The notes under the pieces: generated by a model
Seen by the model: the letters and a program-made list of their open reading frames with translations, nothing else
The model's database searches: none
Told to the model about the DNA's origin: nothing
Source: Lautropia sp. SCN 69-89
GTDB taxonomy: Bacteria; Pseudomonadota; Gammaproteobacteria; Burkholderiales; Burkholderiaceae_E
Direction of reading: 5' to 3'
Length of the DNA stretch: 57,531 nt
NCBI GenBank assembly: GCA_001724855.1
Contig: MEED01000044.1
Coordinates: 1 to 57,531, forward strand
Program-made: the position numbers and the translations under genes
Shown here: piece by piece, positions 9,276-16,637 of the stretch
How positions within the stretch are numbered: position 1 is the stretch's first letter
How the letters are laid out: each line of letters starts with the position of its first letter

Positions 9276-10552
9276 GCGGCGCCCGCCTGCGCGCGCTTGC
9301 GGAACAGCTCGCGAAACACCGGATAGATGTCGGCCACGCCGCCGATCCGCTGCATCGCGAAGCGACCGGGGTGTGCCGCGCGCAGCTTCTCGTACTCGCG
9401 CCACAGGTTCTGCGGGTCGCCCTGGCTGATCTCGATGTACGCGAAGTACTGGCACGACGGCAGGATCGACTCGTCGATCAGCGTGCGGCACAACGGCGAG
9501 TCGTCGTTCCAGTTGTCGCCGTCGGAGGCCTGCGCGACGTAGATGTTCCACTGGCTCGACGAATAGCGCTCGGCGACGATGTCGCGCGCCAGTTCCAGCG
9601 CGCTGGACACCACCGTGCCGCCGGTTTCGCGCGAGCCGAAGAACTCGGCCTCGTCGACCTCGCTGGCCGTCGTGTGGTGGCGGATGAAGACGACGTCGAT
9701 GCGCTCGTAGTTGCGATCCAGGAACAGGTACAGCAACATGAAGAAGCGCTTGGCGATGCTCTTGCGCTCCTCGTCCATCGACCCGGACACGTCCATGATG
9801 CAGAACATCACCGCCTGCGTGGTCGGCTCGGGCACGCGCACGCGGTGGCGGTAGCGCAGGTCGAAGGTGTCGATGAACGGGATCGCCTCGATCTTCGCTC
9901 TCAGTCGCGCGATCTCGGCCCGCAGCGTCACGACTTCCGGGTCGGCGTCTCCACGAGCCTGCACCAGGCGAGCGAGCTCCTCCTCGAGCTCGTGCAGCCG
10001 CCGCCCGTAGGGTCCGCCGGCCGCGATGCGCCGCCCGGCCGCGCCGCGCATCGTGCGCGTCAGGCTGATGTTGGTCGGCACGCCGCTCTGCGTATAGCCG
10101 GCCGGCACCCGCCTCGTCTGCTCGATGCGCGCCAGCTGCCGCTTGACGAGGTTGGGCAGCGCCAGTTCGTCGAAGAAGATGTCGAGGAACTCCTCGCGGG
10201 TCAGCGTGAACGCGAAGTCGTCGAGGCCCTCGCCCTCGTTGCTGGCCTGCCCCCGTCCCGCGGCGCCCTCGCCCTGTTCCGGGCGATCGACCTCGTCGCC
10301 TGCGGCGAAGCGGTCGTTGCCCGGGTGCACGTGTTCGCGCACGCCGCCGCGACCGTGCGCGAACTGGGGTTCGGCGATGTCGCGCCCCGGGATGCCGATC
10401 TTCTCGCCGTTCTCGAGGTCGCGGATCCCCCGCCTGGACACCGCATCGGACACCGCCTGCCGGATCTGCGCCTTGAAGCGGCGGATGAACCGGCTCCGGT
10501 TGACCGAGCTGCGGTTGCGGCTGTCGAAGCGCCGGTCGACGATGCGCAGCAT
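9272..10552 (-). CDS. YeaH/YhbH family protein (DUF444)
   Basis: A 426-residue protein of the DUF444 family with a von Willebrand A-like fold. A MIDAS-type metal site is visible as DVSGSMDE (D254, S256, S258). The N-terminus (RIVDRRFDSRNRSSVNRSRF) is typical, and the middle (about 55-115) is Gly/Glu-rich and probably disordered. It follows the PrkA kinase gene by 7 bp and overlaps spoVR by 4 bp. In enterobacteria the orthologue pairs with kinase YeaG in nutrient-stress adaptation. A role as partner or scaffold for the kinase is inferred from context. Confidence 0.92.
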   Translation of the reverse strand: MLRIVDRRFDSRNRSSVNRSRFIRRFKAQIRQAVSDAVSRRGIRDLENGEKIGIPGRDIAEPQFAHGRGGVREHVHPGNDRFAAGDEVDRPEQGEGAAGRGQASNEGEGLDDFAFTLTREEFLDIFFDELALPNLVKRQLARIEQTRRVPAGYTQSGVPTNISLTRTMRGAAGRRIAAGGPYGRRLHELEEELARLVQARGDADPEVVTLRAEIARLRAKIEAIPFIDTFDLRYRHRVRVPEPTTQAVMFCIMDVSGSMDEERKSIAKRFFMLLYLFLDRNYERIDVVFIRHHTTASEVDEAEFFGSRETGGTVVSSALELARDIVAERYSSSQWNIYVAQASDGDNWNDDSPLCRTLIDESILPSCQYFAYIEISQGDPQNLWREYEKLRAAHPGRFAMQRIGGVADIYPVFRELFRKRAQAGAA

Positions 10553-10559
10553 CAGTGCC

Positions 10560-12455
10560 TCACGACGACTTCCTGACCCGCAGGTACCACTCGCAGAGCA
10601 GCCGGACCTGTTTCTCGGTGTAGCCGCGGGCGATCATACGGTTCACGAAGTCCTGGTGCTTCTTCTGGTCGTCGGCGCTGGCCTTGGCGTTGAACGAGAT
10701 GACCGGCAGCAATTCCTCGGTGTTCGAGAACATCTTCTTCTCGATCACCGCGCGCAGCTTCTCGTAGCTGGTCCACGACGGGCTCTTTCCGTCCTGCGCC
10801 GCGCGCGCGCGCAGCACGAAGTTGACGACCTCGTTCCGGAAGTCCTTCGGGTTCGAGATGCCGGCCGGCTTCTCGATCTTCTCGAGCATCTCGCCGGTGT
10901 GCGGGTCGCGGAACTCCTGGTCCTGGATCCAGAAGTCGGCGTAGGTGACATAACGCTCGAAGATGTTCTGCCCGTATTCCGAGTAGCTCTCGAGGTACGC
11001 GGTCTGGATCTCCTTGCCGATGAATTCGGCATAGCGCGGGGACAGGTACTCCTTGATGAACCGCAGGTAGCGCTCCTCGACCTCGGGCTGGAACTGCTCC
11101 TGGCCGATCTGCTGCTCGAGCACGTACATCAGGTGAACCGGATTGGCGGCCACCTCGCGATGGTCGAAGTTGAACACGCGCGACAGGATCTTGAACGCGA
11201 ACCGCGTCGACAGCCCGGTCATGCCCTCGTCGACGCCCGCGTAGTCGCGGTACTCCTGGTAGCTCTTGGCCTTCGGGTCGGTGTCCTTCAGATTCTCGCC
11301 GTCGTAGACGCGCATCTTCGAGTAGATCGACGAGTTCTCCGGTTCCTTCAGCCGGGACAGCACCGAGAACTGCGCCATCATCCGCAGCGTGTCGGGCGCG
11401 CACGGCGCCTGCGACAGCGACGAGTTGTCGAGCAGCTTCTCGTAGATGCGCATCTCGTCGGACACGCGCAGCGAGTACGGCACCTTGACGATGTAGATGC
11501 GGTCGAGGAAGGCTTCGTTGTTGCGGTTGTTGCGGAACGACAGCCACTCGGCCTCGTTCGAGTGCGCGAGGATCAAGCCGTCGAACGGGATCGCGCCGAA
11601 GCCCTCGGTGCCCTTGTAGTTGCCCTCCTGCGTCGCGGTCAGCAGCGGGTGAAGCACCTTGATCGGCGCCTTGAACATCTCGACGAACTCGAGCACGCCG
11701 CGGTTGGCCAGGCACAGTCCGCCCGAGTAGCTGTAGCAGTCCGGGTCGTTCTGCGAGAAGGTCTCGAGCTTGCGAATGTCGACCTTGCCGACCAGCGACG
11801 AGATGTCCTGGTTGTTCTCGTCGCCCGGCTCGGTCTTGGACACCGCAAGCTGCGCGAGGACCGACGGACGCAGCCTGACGACACGGAACTTCGTGATGTC
11901 GCCACCGAACTCGTGCAGTCGCTTGACCGCCCACGGGCTCATGATCGTCGTCAGGTAGCGGCGCGGGATGCCGTAGTCTTCCTCGAGGATCTGCGCGTCC
12001 TCGTCGGGCCTGAACAGCCCCAGCGGCGATTCGTGGACCGGCGAGCCCTTGATCGCGTAGAACGGCACTTTCTCGATCAGCGACTTCAGCTTCTCGGCCA
12101 GCGAGCTCTTGCCGCCGCCGACCGGCCCGAGCAGGTAGAGAATCTGCTTCTTCTCCTCGAGTCCCTGCGCGGCGTGGCGAAAGTACGAGACGATGTTCTC
12201 GATCACCTCCTCCATGCCGTAGAAGTCGGCGAAGGCGGGGTAGATCTTCAGGACCTTGTTGGCGAAGATCCGCGAGCGGCGCGGATCGAGCCGCGTGTCG
12301 AGCAGTTCGGGTTCGCCGATCGCCATCAGCATCCGCTCTGCGACGCTCGCGTAGGCCGTCGGGTCGCTGCGGCACAGGTCCAGGTACTCCCGGACCGACA
12401 TCTCCTCTTCCTGGGCCGCTTCGAATCGGCTCTGGTAGCGGGCGAAGATCGTCAT
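10560..12455 (-). CDS. PrkA family serine protein kinase (YeaG-like)
   Basis: A 631-residue protein combining an AAA+-type ATPase domain (Walker A GPVGGGKSS near residue 110) with the C-terminal PrkA kinase domain, the full length of the family. E. coli YeaG and B. subtilis PrkA belong here and act in sporulation or starvation responses; whether they act mainly as kinases or as AAA proteases is debated. The ATG at 12455 is preceded by a strong AGGAGG site. It is the first gene of the PrkA, YeaH, SpoVR operon. A TATAAA box on the minus strand about 100 bp upstream could be its promoter. Confidence 0.94.
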   Translation of the reverse strand: MTIFARYQSRFEAAQEEEMSVREYLDLCRSDPTAYASVAERMLMAIGEPELLDTRLDPRRSRIFANKVLKIYPAFADFYGMEEVIENIVSYFRHAAQGLEEKKQILYLLGPVGGGKSSLAEKLKSLIEKVPFYAIKGSPVHESPLGLFRPDEDAQILEEDYGIPRRYLTTIMSPWAVKRLHEFGGDITKFRVVRLRPSVLAQLAVSKTEPGDENNQDISSLVGKVDIRKLETFSQNDPDCYSYSGGLCLANRGVLEFVEMFKAPIKVLHPLLTATQEGNYKGTEGFGAIPFDGLILAHSNEAEWLSFRNNRNNEAFLDRIYIVKVPYSLRVSDEMRIYEKLLDNSSLSQAPCAPDTLRMMAQFSVLSRLKEPENSSIYSKMRVYDGENLKDTDPKAKSYQEYRDYAGVDEGMTGLSTRFAFKILSRVFNFDHREVAANPVHLMYVLEQQIGQEQFQPEVEERYLRFIKEYLSPRYAEFIGKEIQTAYLESYSEYGQNIFERYVTYADFWIQDQEFRDPHTGEMLEKIEKPAGISNPKDFRNEVVNFVLRARAAQDGKSPSWTSYEKLRAVIEKKMFSNTEELLPVISFNAKASADDQKKHQDFVNRMIARGYTEKQVRLLCEWYLRVRKSS

Positions 12456-12554
12456 CTGTCTACCTCCTTCGGTCGGCGCCGTGCGGCGAACCCGCCCTGC
12501 GCAACGCCGTCCGGTTCAGTCTTCCGGTTGCGAGCCTCCGTTGGTCTTTTGTTG

Positions 12555-12560
12555 TTTATA
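12555..12560 (-). promoter_or_regulatory. possible -10 element for the prkA-yeaH-spoVR operon
   Basis: On the minus strand CTATAAA stands out in an AT-rich patch of the 182-bp gap between leuD and the kinase gene, about 100 nt upstream of the kinase ATG. No convincing -35 is present, which would fit a stress-sigma (RpoS) type promoter. Enterobacterial yeaGH is RpoS dependent. The assignment is tentative. Confidence 0.3.
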
Positions 12561-12637
12561 GTCCTTTACGGTTCGGCCCGTCGAATGGTTGACCCGGCGA
12601 AGGGCCGACCGCGCACAGGGTTTGCACCGATCGTGCA

Positions 12638-13276
12638 TCATGCGAGCCACGGATGCTCGGCCAGTCGCCGGGCCTCGAAGGCGCGGATCGCGTCGCGACG
12701 CTGAAGCGTTCGCTCGATCTCGTCCCATCCCGCGAGCAAGGACTGCTTCGAGCGCGCATCCAGGTCGAACCCGAAGCGGCGCTCGCCGGCCGCGAGCCAC
12801 TGGCCTGGCAGGTCGATCACCACTTCGGGCACGACCTGCGCGCGGGCCCAGGCGAACAGCGCGTCGACGTCGGACGCGCGCAGCGCGATCGCCAGCAGGC
12901 CATTGGCGAGCGCGTTGCCGGCGAAGATCGACGCGAAGCTCGGCGCGACGATCGCGCGGATACCGAAGTCGCGCAACGCCCACGCCGCGTGCTCGCGGCT
13001 CGATCCGCAGCCGAAGTTCTCGCGGGCCAGCAGCACCGTGGCGTGGCGATAGGGTTCCCGATTGAGCACGAAGTCCGGGTTCTCGCGTCGACGCGAGTGA
13101 TCACTATCGAGATCGCCCGGATCGAGGTAGCGCCAGTTGTCGAACAGGATCTGGCCGAAACCGCTGGCAGCGATCGAACGGCCGTACTGCTTGGGGAAGA
13201 TCGCGTCGGTGTCGACGTTGGCGAGGTCCAGCGGCGCGACGACGCCGCGATGCGTGACGAAGGGCGCAGGCCTCAT
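12638..13276 (-). CDS. leuD: 3-isopropylmalate dehydratase small subunit
   Basis: The 212-residue swivel-domain subunit of the leucine-pathway isomerase, which interconverts 2- and 3-isopropylmalate with LeuC. Characteristic segments are LANVDTDAIFPKQY at the N-terminus, RENFGCGSSREHAAWAL around the substrate loop, and PSFASIFAGNALANGLL. The partner leuC and the dehydrogenase leuB are not in the window, so the gene is separated from the usual leuCDB cluster. Its start lies 24 bp downstream of the 5'-nucleotidase stop on the same strand, so the two may be co-transcribed. It could instead serve a related hydro-lyase with a large subunit elsewhere, but leuD is most likely. Confidence 0.9.
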   Translation of the reverse strand: MRPAPFVTHRGVVAPLDLANVDTDAIFPKQYGRSIAASGFGQILFDNWRYLDPGDLDSDHSRRRENPDFVLNREPYRHATVLLARENFGCGSSREHAAWALRDFGIRAIVAPSFASIFAGNALANGLLAIALRASDVDALFAWARAQVVPEVVIDLPGQWLAAGERRFGFDLDARSKQSLLAGWDEIERTLQRRDAIRAFEARRLAEHPWLA

Positions 13277-13300
13277 GCGCCTGCCGCCCGGCCGCAGGCC

Positions 13301-14236
13301 TCAGCGGCCATTGGCGATTCCCGCCGGCACGTGCCCGGCCGGCCCGAAGCGCGCTGCCGACTCGCAGTGCCCGGTCTGGTCGTCGAAGAAGAAGTCCGGC
13401 TCGAACTCCTTCAGGAACGGCCCCTTGGCCAGCCCGCCGAGGAACATCGCCTCGTCGACCTCGATTCCCCAGTCCATCAGCGTGCGGATCGCGCGCTCGT
13501 GGGCCGGCGCGCTGCGCGCGGTCACCAGCGCGGTGCGGATGCGCACCGGTGCGCCGGCTCCGGGCGCGCCTGGCCTGTCGTCCTCGTGCTGCAGCCTGTG
13601 CAGCGCTTCCAGCAGCGGCTTGAACGGGCCCGGTGGCAGTGGCAGCGCCACCCGATCCGCCTCGTGGCGCTGGAACGCGTCGAGCCCGCCGGACTGGAAC
13701 ACGCGCTCGGACTCGTCGGAGAACAGCACCGCGTCGCCGTCGAACGCGATCCGGATCTCGTCGGGGTGCGACTCGGAGGCCTTCACCGACTCGGGAAACA
13801 CCCGTGCCGCCGGAATCCCGGCGTCGAGCGCCGCCCCGACGTCTTCGGCGTTGGCCGACAGGAACAGGTTGGCCTTCAGCGGCGCGAGATAGCGCCACGG
13901 TGCCCGCCCGCGCGTGAACACGCCGCGCTCGAGCCGCAAGCCGGCCTGCTGGGCCGAGCGGAACACGCGCAGGCCGCTGACCGGGTCGTTGCGCGAGACC
14001 ACGACGACCTCGATGCGCCGCTGCGCCTCCGGCCGCCCCGGCGGGTCGAACTGCAGCAGCTTGCGCACCAGCGCCCAGGCGACGCCCGGCTGTGCGCTGA
14101 CGTCGAGGCGCTCGCGCTGAAGCGCCATGTAGGCCGCGTCGTCGTCGCGCTCGAAGACGCGGTTCTCTTCTTCGAAGTCGAACACCGCGCGCGACGAAAT
14201 CGCGACGACCAGCTTCCCTTCCAGCGATGCAGGCAT
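13301..14236 (-). CDS. cytosolic 5'-nucleotidase, NT5C1A-like family
   Basis: A 311-residue protein matching the bacterial relatives of eukaryotic cytosolic 5'-nucleotidase I. Landmarks are KLVVAISSRAVFDFEEEN at the start, VVVVSRNDPVSGLRVF, LFLSANAEDV, IAFDGDAVLFSDE (a HAD-like DGDAV motif) and the C-terminal FFDDQTGHC. Such enzymes hydrolyse nucleoside monophosphates such as AMP; substrate preference here is unknown. ATG 14236 is chosen because the conserved part begins there. It precedes leuD on the minus strand and is divergent from ychF. Confidence 0.85.
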   Translation of the reverse strand: MPASLEGKLVVAISSRAVFDFEEENRVFERDDDAAYMALQRERLDVSAQPGVAWALVRKLLQFDPPGRPEAQRRIEVVVVSRNDPVSGLRVFRSAQQAGLRLERGVFTRGRAPWRYLAPLKANLFLSANAEDVGAALDAGIPAARVFPESVKASESHPDEIRIAFDGDAVLFSDESERVFQSGGLDAFQRHEADRVALPLPPGPFKPLLEALHRLQHEDDRPGAPGAGAPVRIRTALVTARSAPAHERAIRTLMDWGIEVDEAMFLGGLAKGPFLKEFEPDFFFDDQTGHCESAARFGPAGHVPAGIANGR

Positions 14237-14378
14237 GATCGCCAAGCGTAGGGACTGCCGGCCGTTTGCGCAAACGGGGGAGCAGCCGCGGGCCGAACGG
14301 GCGCCGGGACGCCGGGCGGCGCTCTGCGACAATGGCGGTTTGCCTTCATCCGGCCGCCTTCATCCGGTCGCCTTTACC

Positions 14379-14414
14379 GGCGACCTGAGCGGCGACCTGA
14401 GCGGCGACCTGAGC
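14379..14414 (+). repeat. 12-bp direct repeat, three copies, in the ychF leader
   Basis: GGCGACCTGAGC is repeated three times without interruption (14379-14390, 14391-14402, 14403-14414), immediately upstream of ychF. Just before it (14341-14370) a CCTTCATCCGG motif is also duplicated. The repeats lie in the probable 5' leader, so copy number may be variable. Confidence 0.85.
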
Positions 14415-14439
14415 GGCGGCCAGCCCGGAGTCCCCCAGC

Positions 14440-15534
14440 ATGTCCCTGAAATGCGGCATCGTCGGCCTGCCGAACGTCGGCAAGTCGACCCTGTTCAATG
14501 CGTTGACCAAGGCCGGCATCTCGGCCGAGAACTACCCGTTCTGCACGATCGAGCCCAACGTCGGCATCGTCGAGGTGCCCGATCCCCGGCTCGACGCGCT
14601 GGCGACGATCGTCAAGCCGCAGCGGGTGCTGCCGGCCACCGTCGAGTTCGTCGACATCGCCGGGCTGGTCGCGGGCGCGTCGAAGGGCGAAGGGCTGGGC
14701 AACCAGTTCCTCGCCAACATCCGCGAGACCGACGCGATCGTCCACGTCGTGCGTTGCTTCGAGGACGAGAACGTGGTGCACGTGAGCGGAAAGATCGACC
14801 CGCTGTCGGACATCGAGGTGATCGACACCGAGCTCGCTCTGGCCGACCTGGCCACCGTCGAGAAGGCGCTCGTGCGCTACGGCAAGGTCGCGCGCGCCGG
14901 CGGCGACAAGGAGGCGCAGCGGCTGGTGGCGGTGCTCGACAAGTGCATGGCGGTGCTCGACCAGGCGAAGCCGGTACGCTCGCTCGACCTCTACGACGAG
15001 GAGAAGGCGGTGCTCAGGCCGCTGTGCCTGATCACCGCCAAGCCGACGATGTACGTGGCCAACGTGCGCGAGGACGGCTTCGAGGGCAACCCGCACCTCG
15101 ACGCCGTGCGCCGCCACGCCGAAGCCGAGGGCTCGATCGTCGTGCCGGTGTGCGCGGCGATCGAGGCCGAGATCGCCGACCTGCCCGACGAGGACAAGGC
15201 CGTGTTCCTCGCCGACATGGGGATGGACGAGCCGGGGCTCGACCGCGTGATCCGCGCCGCGTTCTCGCTGCTCGGCCTGCAGACCTACTTCACCGCCGGC
15301 GTAAAGGAGGTCCGCGCGTGGACCGTGCCGGTCGGCGCCACCGCGCCGCAGGCGGCGGGCGTGATCCACACCGACTTCGAGCGCGGCTTCATCCGCGCAG
15401 AGACCATCGCCTACGAGGACTTCATCGCCCTGGGCGGCGAGGCCGGTGCGAAGGAGAAAGGGAAGATGCGGCTGGAAGGCAAGGACTACGTCGTCCGGGA
15501 CGGCGACGTGATGCACTTCCGGTTCAACGTCTGA
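14440..15534 (+). CDS. ychF: redox-regulated ribosome-binding ATPase YchF
   Basis: An Obg-family P-loop ATPase (364 aa, normal length) associated with ribosomes and the oxidative-stress response. The G1 loop [14 protein letters not shown] starts near residue 9. The family-specific motifs [32 protein letters not shown] and the ATP-preference motif in place of NKXD are as expected, and the C-terminal TGS domain ends in [11 protein letters not shown]. It is often adjacent to pth in proteobacteria; here the two are about 7 kb apart. Confidence 0.97.
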   Translation: MSLKCGIVGLPNVGKSTLFNALTKAGISAENYPFCTIEPNVGIVEVPDPRLDALATIVKPQRVLPATVEFVDIAGLVAGASKGEGLGNQFLANIRETDAIVHVVRCFEDENVVHVSGKIDPLSDIEVIDTELALADLATVEKALVRYGKVARAGGDKEAQRLVAVLDKCMAVLDQAKPVRSLDLYDEEKAVLRPLCLITAKPTMYVANVREDGFEGNPHLDAVRRHAEAEGSIVVPVCAAIEAEIADLPDEDKAVFLADMGMDEPGLDRVIRAAFSLLGLQTYFTAGVKEVRAWTVPVGATAPQAAGVIHTDFERGFIRAETIAYEDFIALGGEAGAKEKGKMRLEGKDYVVRDGDVMHFRFNV

Positions 15535-15609
15535 GCGGGATCACATGGATCAACGTGCCGTCTGCGCGCTCCTGCCCTCGGGCCGCAACATGACTCGTCG
15601 GGCGGGCCC

Positions 15610-15650
15610 GATGCTATCGTTTGACGATGCTAACGTCTTACGATAGCATC
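15610..15650 (+). promoter_or_regulatory. palindromic operator and embedded promoter of higBA
   Basis: A 17-bp inverted repeat with two mismatches (15610-15626 and 15634-15650) surrounds a 7-nt centre; the outer 11 bp (GATGCTATCGT and ACGATAGCATC) are perfect. TTGACG at 15621-15626 and TAGCAT at 15644-15649, 17 bp apart, form a plausible promoter inside it, so repressor binding would block RNA polymerase. This is the classic layout for HigA autoregulation. Confidence 0.75.
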
Positions 15651-15655
15651 TTGCC

Positions 15656-15943
15656 GTGGCGATCGCATCGTTCCGCTGCAGGGATACCGAGGCGCTGTTT
15701 GGCGGGCAGCGGGTCGCGCGGTTCAGGAACATCGAATCGGTAGCGATGCGCAAGCTGGCGATGCTGAACCGGGTTGCTCGGGTCGTGGAGTTGCGCATCC
15801 CTCCCAACAATCGGCTGGAGGCGCTCGAGGGAGATCGCCGCGGCCAGTGGAGCATCCGCATCAACGACCAATGGCGCCTTTGCTTTCGCTTCGCCGGCGG
15901 GCGCGCCACGGATGTCGAGATCGTCGATTACCACCGGGGATGA
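15656..15943 (+). CDS. higB: HigB/RelE-family toxin
   Basis: A 95-residue RelE-superfamily toxin, expected to be a ribosome-dependent mRNA endonuclease. It matches the HigB-2 type: SFRCRDTEALFGG at the start, ELRIPPNNRLEALEGDR, and the terminal block QWSIRINDQWRLCFRF ending in VEIVDYHRG. The GTG at 15656 fits the family N-terminus. No Shine-Dalgarno sequence is present between the predicted promoter and the start, so a leaderless message is possible. Its stop overlaps the antitoxin ATG (ATGA). Toxin-first order is typical for HigBA. Confidence 0.9.
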   Translation: MAIASFRCRDTEALFGGQRVARFRNIESVAMRKLAMLNRVARVVELRIPPNNRLEALEGDRRGQWSIRINDQWRLCFRFAGGRATDVEIVDYHRG

Positions 15944-16242
15944 ACATGCGAAAAGTGCCATATCCCACACCGGGCGAGATCCTGCGCGAGGAGTTTCTTG
16001 ATCCCATGAGCATTTCGGCGTATCGGCTGGCCAAGGAAATCGGCGTGCCGCAAATGCGTATCAGCGAAATTATTGCCGGCAAGCGTGGGATCACTGTGGA
16101 TACCGGGCTGCGCTTGTCGCGCTATTTCGGGCTGAACGACGGCTTCTGGACCGGCCTGCAGCTCGACTACGAATCCGCGCGCGTCAAAGACGAGTTGGCG
16201 GAGGAACTGGACCGGATCAAGCCACTGCGGGACGCAGCCTGA
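15940..16242 (+). CDS. higA: HigA-family antitoxin with XRE helix-turn-helix
   Basis: A 100-residue antitoxin that should neutralise HigB and repress the operon. The helix-turn-helix is visible as SAYRLAKEIGVPQMRISEIIAGKRGIT, preceded by the HigA hallmark HPGEILREEFLxP (here TPGEILREEFLDPM). ATG 15940 overlaps the toxin stop; ATG 15946, six bases later with GGGGA upstream, is an equally good start. The C-terminal part (LDYESARVKDELAEELDRI) is the usual helical tail. It likely binds the palindrome at 15610-15650. Confidence 0.9.
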   Translation: MNMRKVPYPTPGEILREEFLDPMSISAYRLAKEIGVPQMRISEIIAGKRGITVDTGLRLSRYFGLNDGFWTGLQLDYESARVKDELAEELDRIKPLRDAA

Positions 16243-16325
16243 ATCCTTCGGCATTCGAGCCTCGAATCGGGTACGAGAGCGGGTGCGAAGCGCGCCGCCC
16301 CTGCTGCACGGCGGGGTGACTGCGC

Positions 16326-16331
16326 TATACT
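16326..16331 (+). promoter_or_regulatory. -10 element of the cobalamin operon
   Basis: TATACT at 16326-16331 lies 7 nt before the first conserved base of the riboswitch, so transcription would begin almost exactly at the aptamer. No good -35 is visible. Confidence 0.5.
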
Positions 16332-16337
16332 GCGCCC

Positions 16338-16545
16338 CGTTGGTGCCTGGCCCGCGCGTCGTTGCGGGCCGGGGTAAACGGGAAGCAGGATGGCAGGGCC
16401 CCCCCGGGGCCGACGCCTGACCTGCGCTGCCCCCGCAACGGTAAGCGGAAGGAGTGCCTCGGCACCCCGGCTCGCATTCACGGTCACTGGAGGACTCGTT
16501 CTCCGGGAAGGCCTTGCGAGTACTTCCGCCAGCCCGGATACCGGC
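16338..16545 (+). ncRNA. cobalamin (AdoCbl-type) riboswitch
   Basis: The conserved cobalamin aptamer blocks occur in order: TTGGTGCC at the 5' side, GGGTAAACGGGAAGCAGG, GACGCCTGACCTGC, the nearly invariant GCTGCCCCCGCAACGGTAAG followed by GGAAGGAGTGCC, CACTGG, CTCCGGGAAGGC and the closing GCCAGCCCGGATACCGGCC. Binding of adenosylcobalamin should shut off expression of the downstream uptake and synthesis operon. It is followed by a 92-nt expression platform before btuB. Outside the aptamer, the 16243-16637 gap holds only the -10 box and the platform hairpins. Confidence 0.97.
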
Positions 16546-16558
16546 CAGCACGGAGACT

Positions 16559-16575
16559 GCGCTCCAGGGGAGCGC
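16559..16575 (+). promoter_or_regulatory. hairpin in riboswitch expression platform
   Basis: GCGCTCC (16559-16565) and GGAGCGC (16569-16575) form a 7-bp stem with a 3-nt loop, 14 nt after the aptamer. A second small stem (GATC with GATC, near 16596-16610) follows before the btuB ATG. Neither has a T-tract, so control is more likely translational or Rho-dependent than intrinsic termination. Confidence 0.4.
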
Positions 16576-16637
16576 GGTCGTTACGCCCATGCACGATCGG
16601 GGAAGATCGTTTGGGCAACGCAACGTACTGCCATCCA

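Noticed and set aside
12638-14236. Incomplete leucine operon indicating leucine auxotrophy
   Set aside because: leuC and leuB may lie elsewhere, as is common; the window cannot decide.
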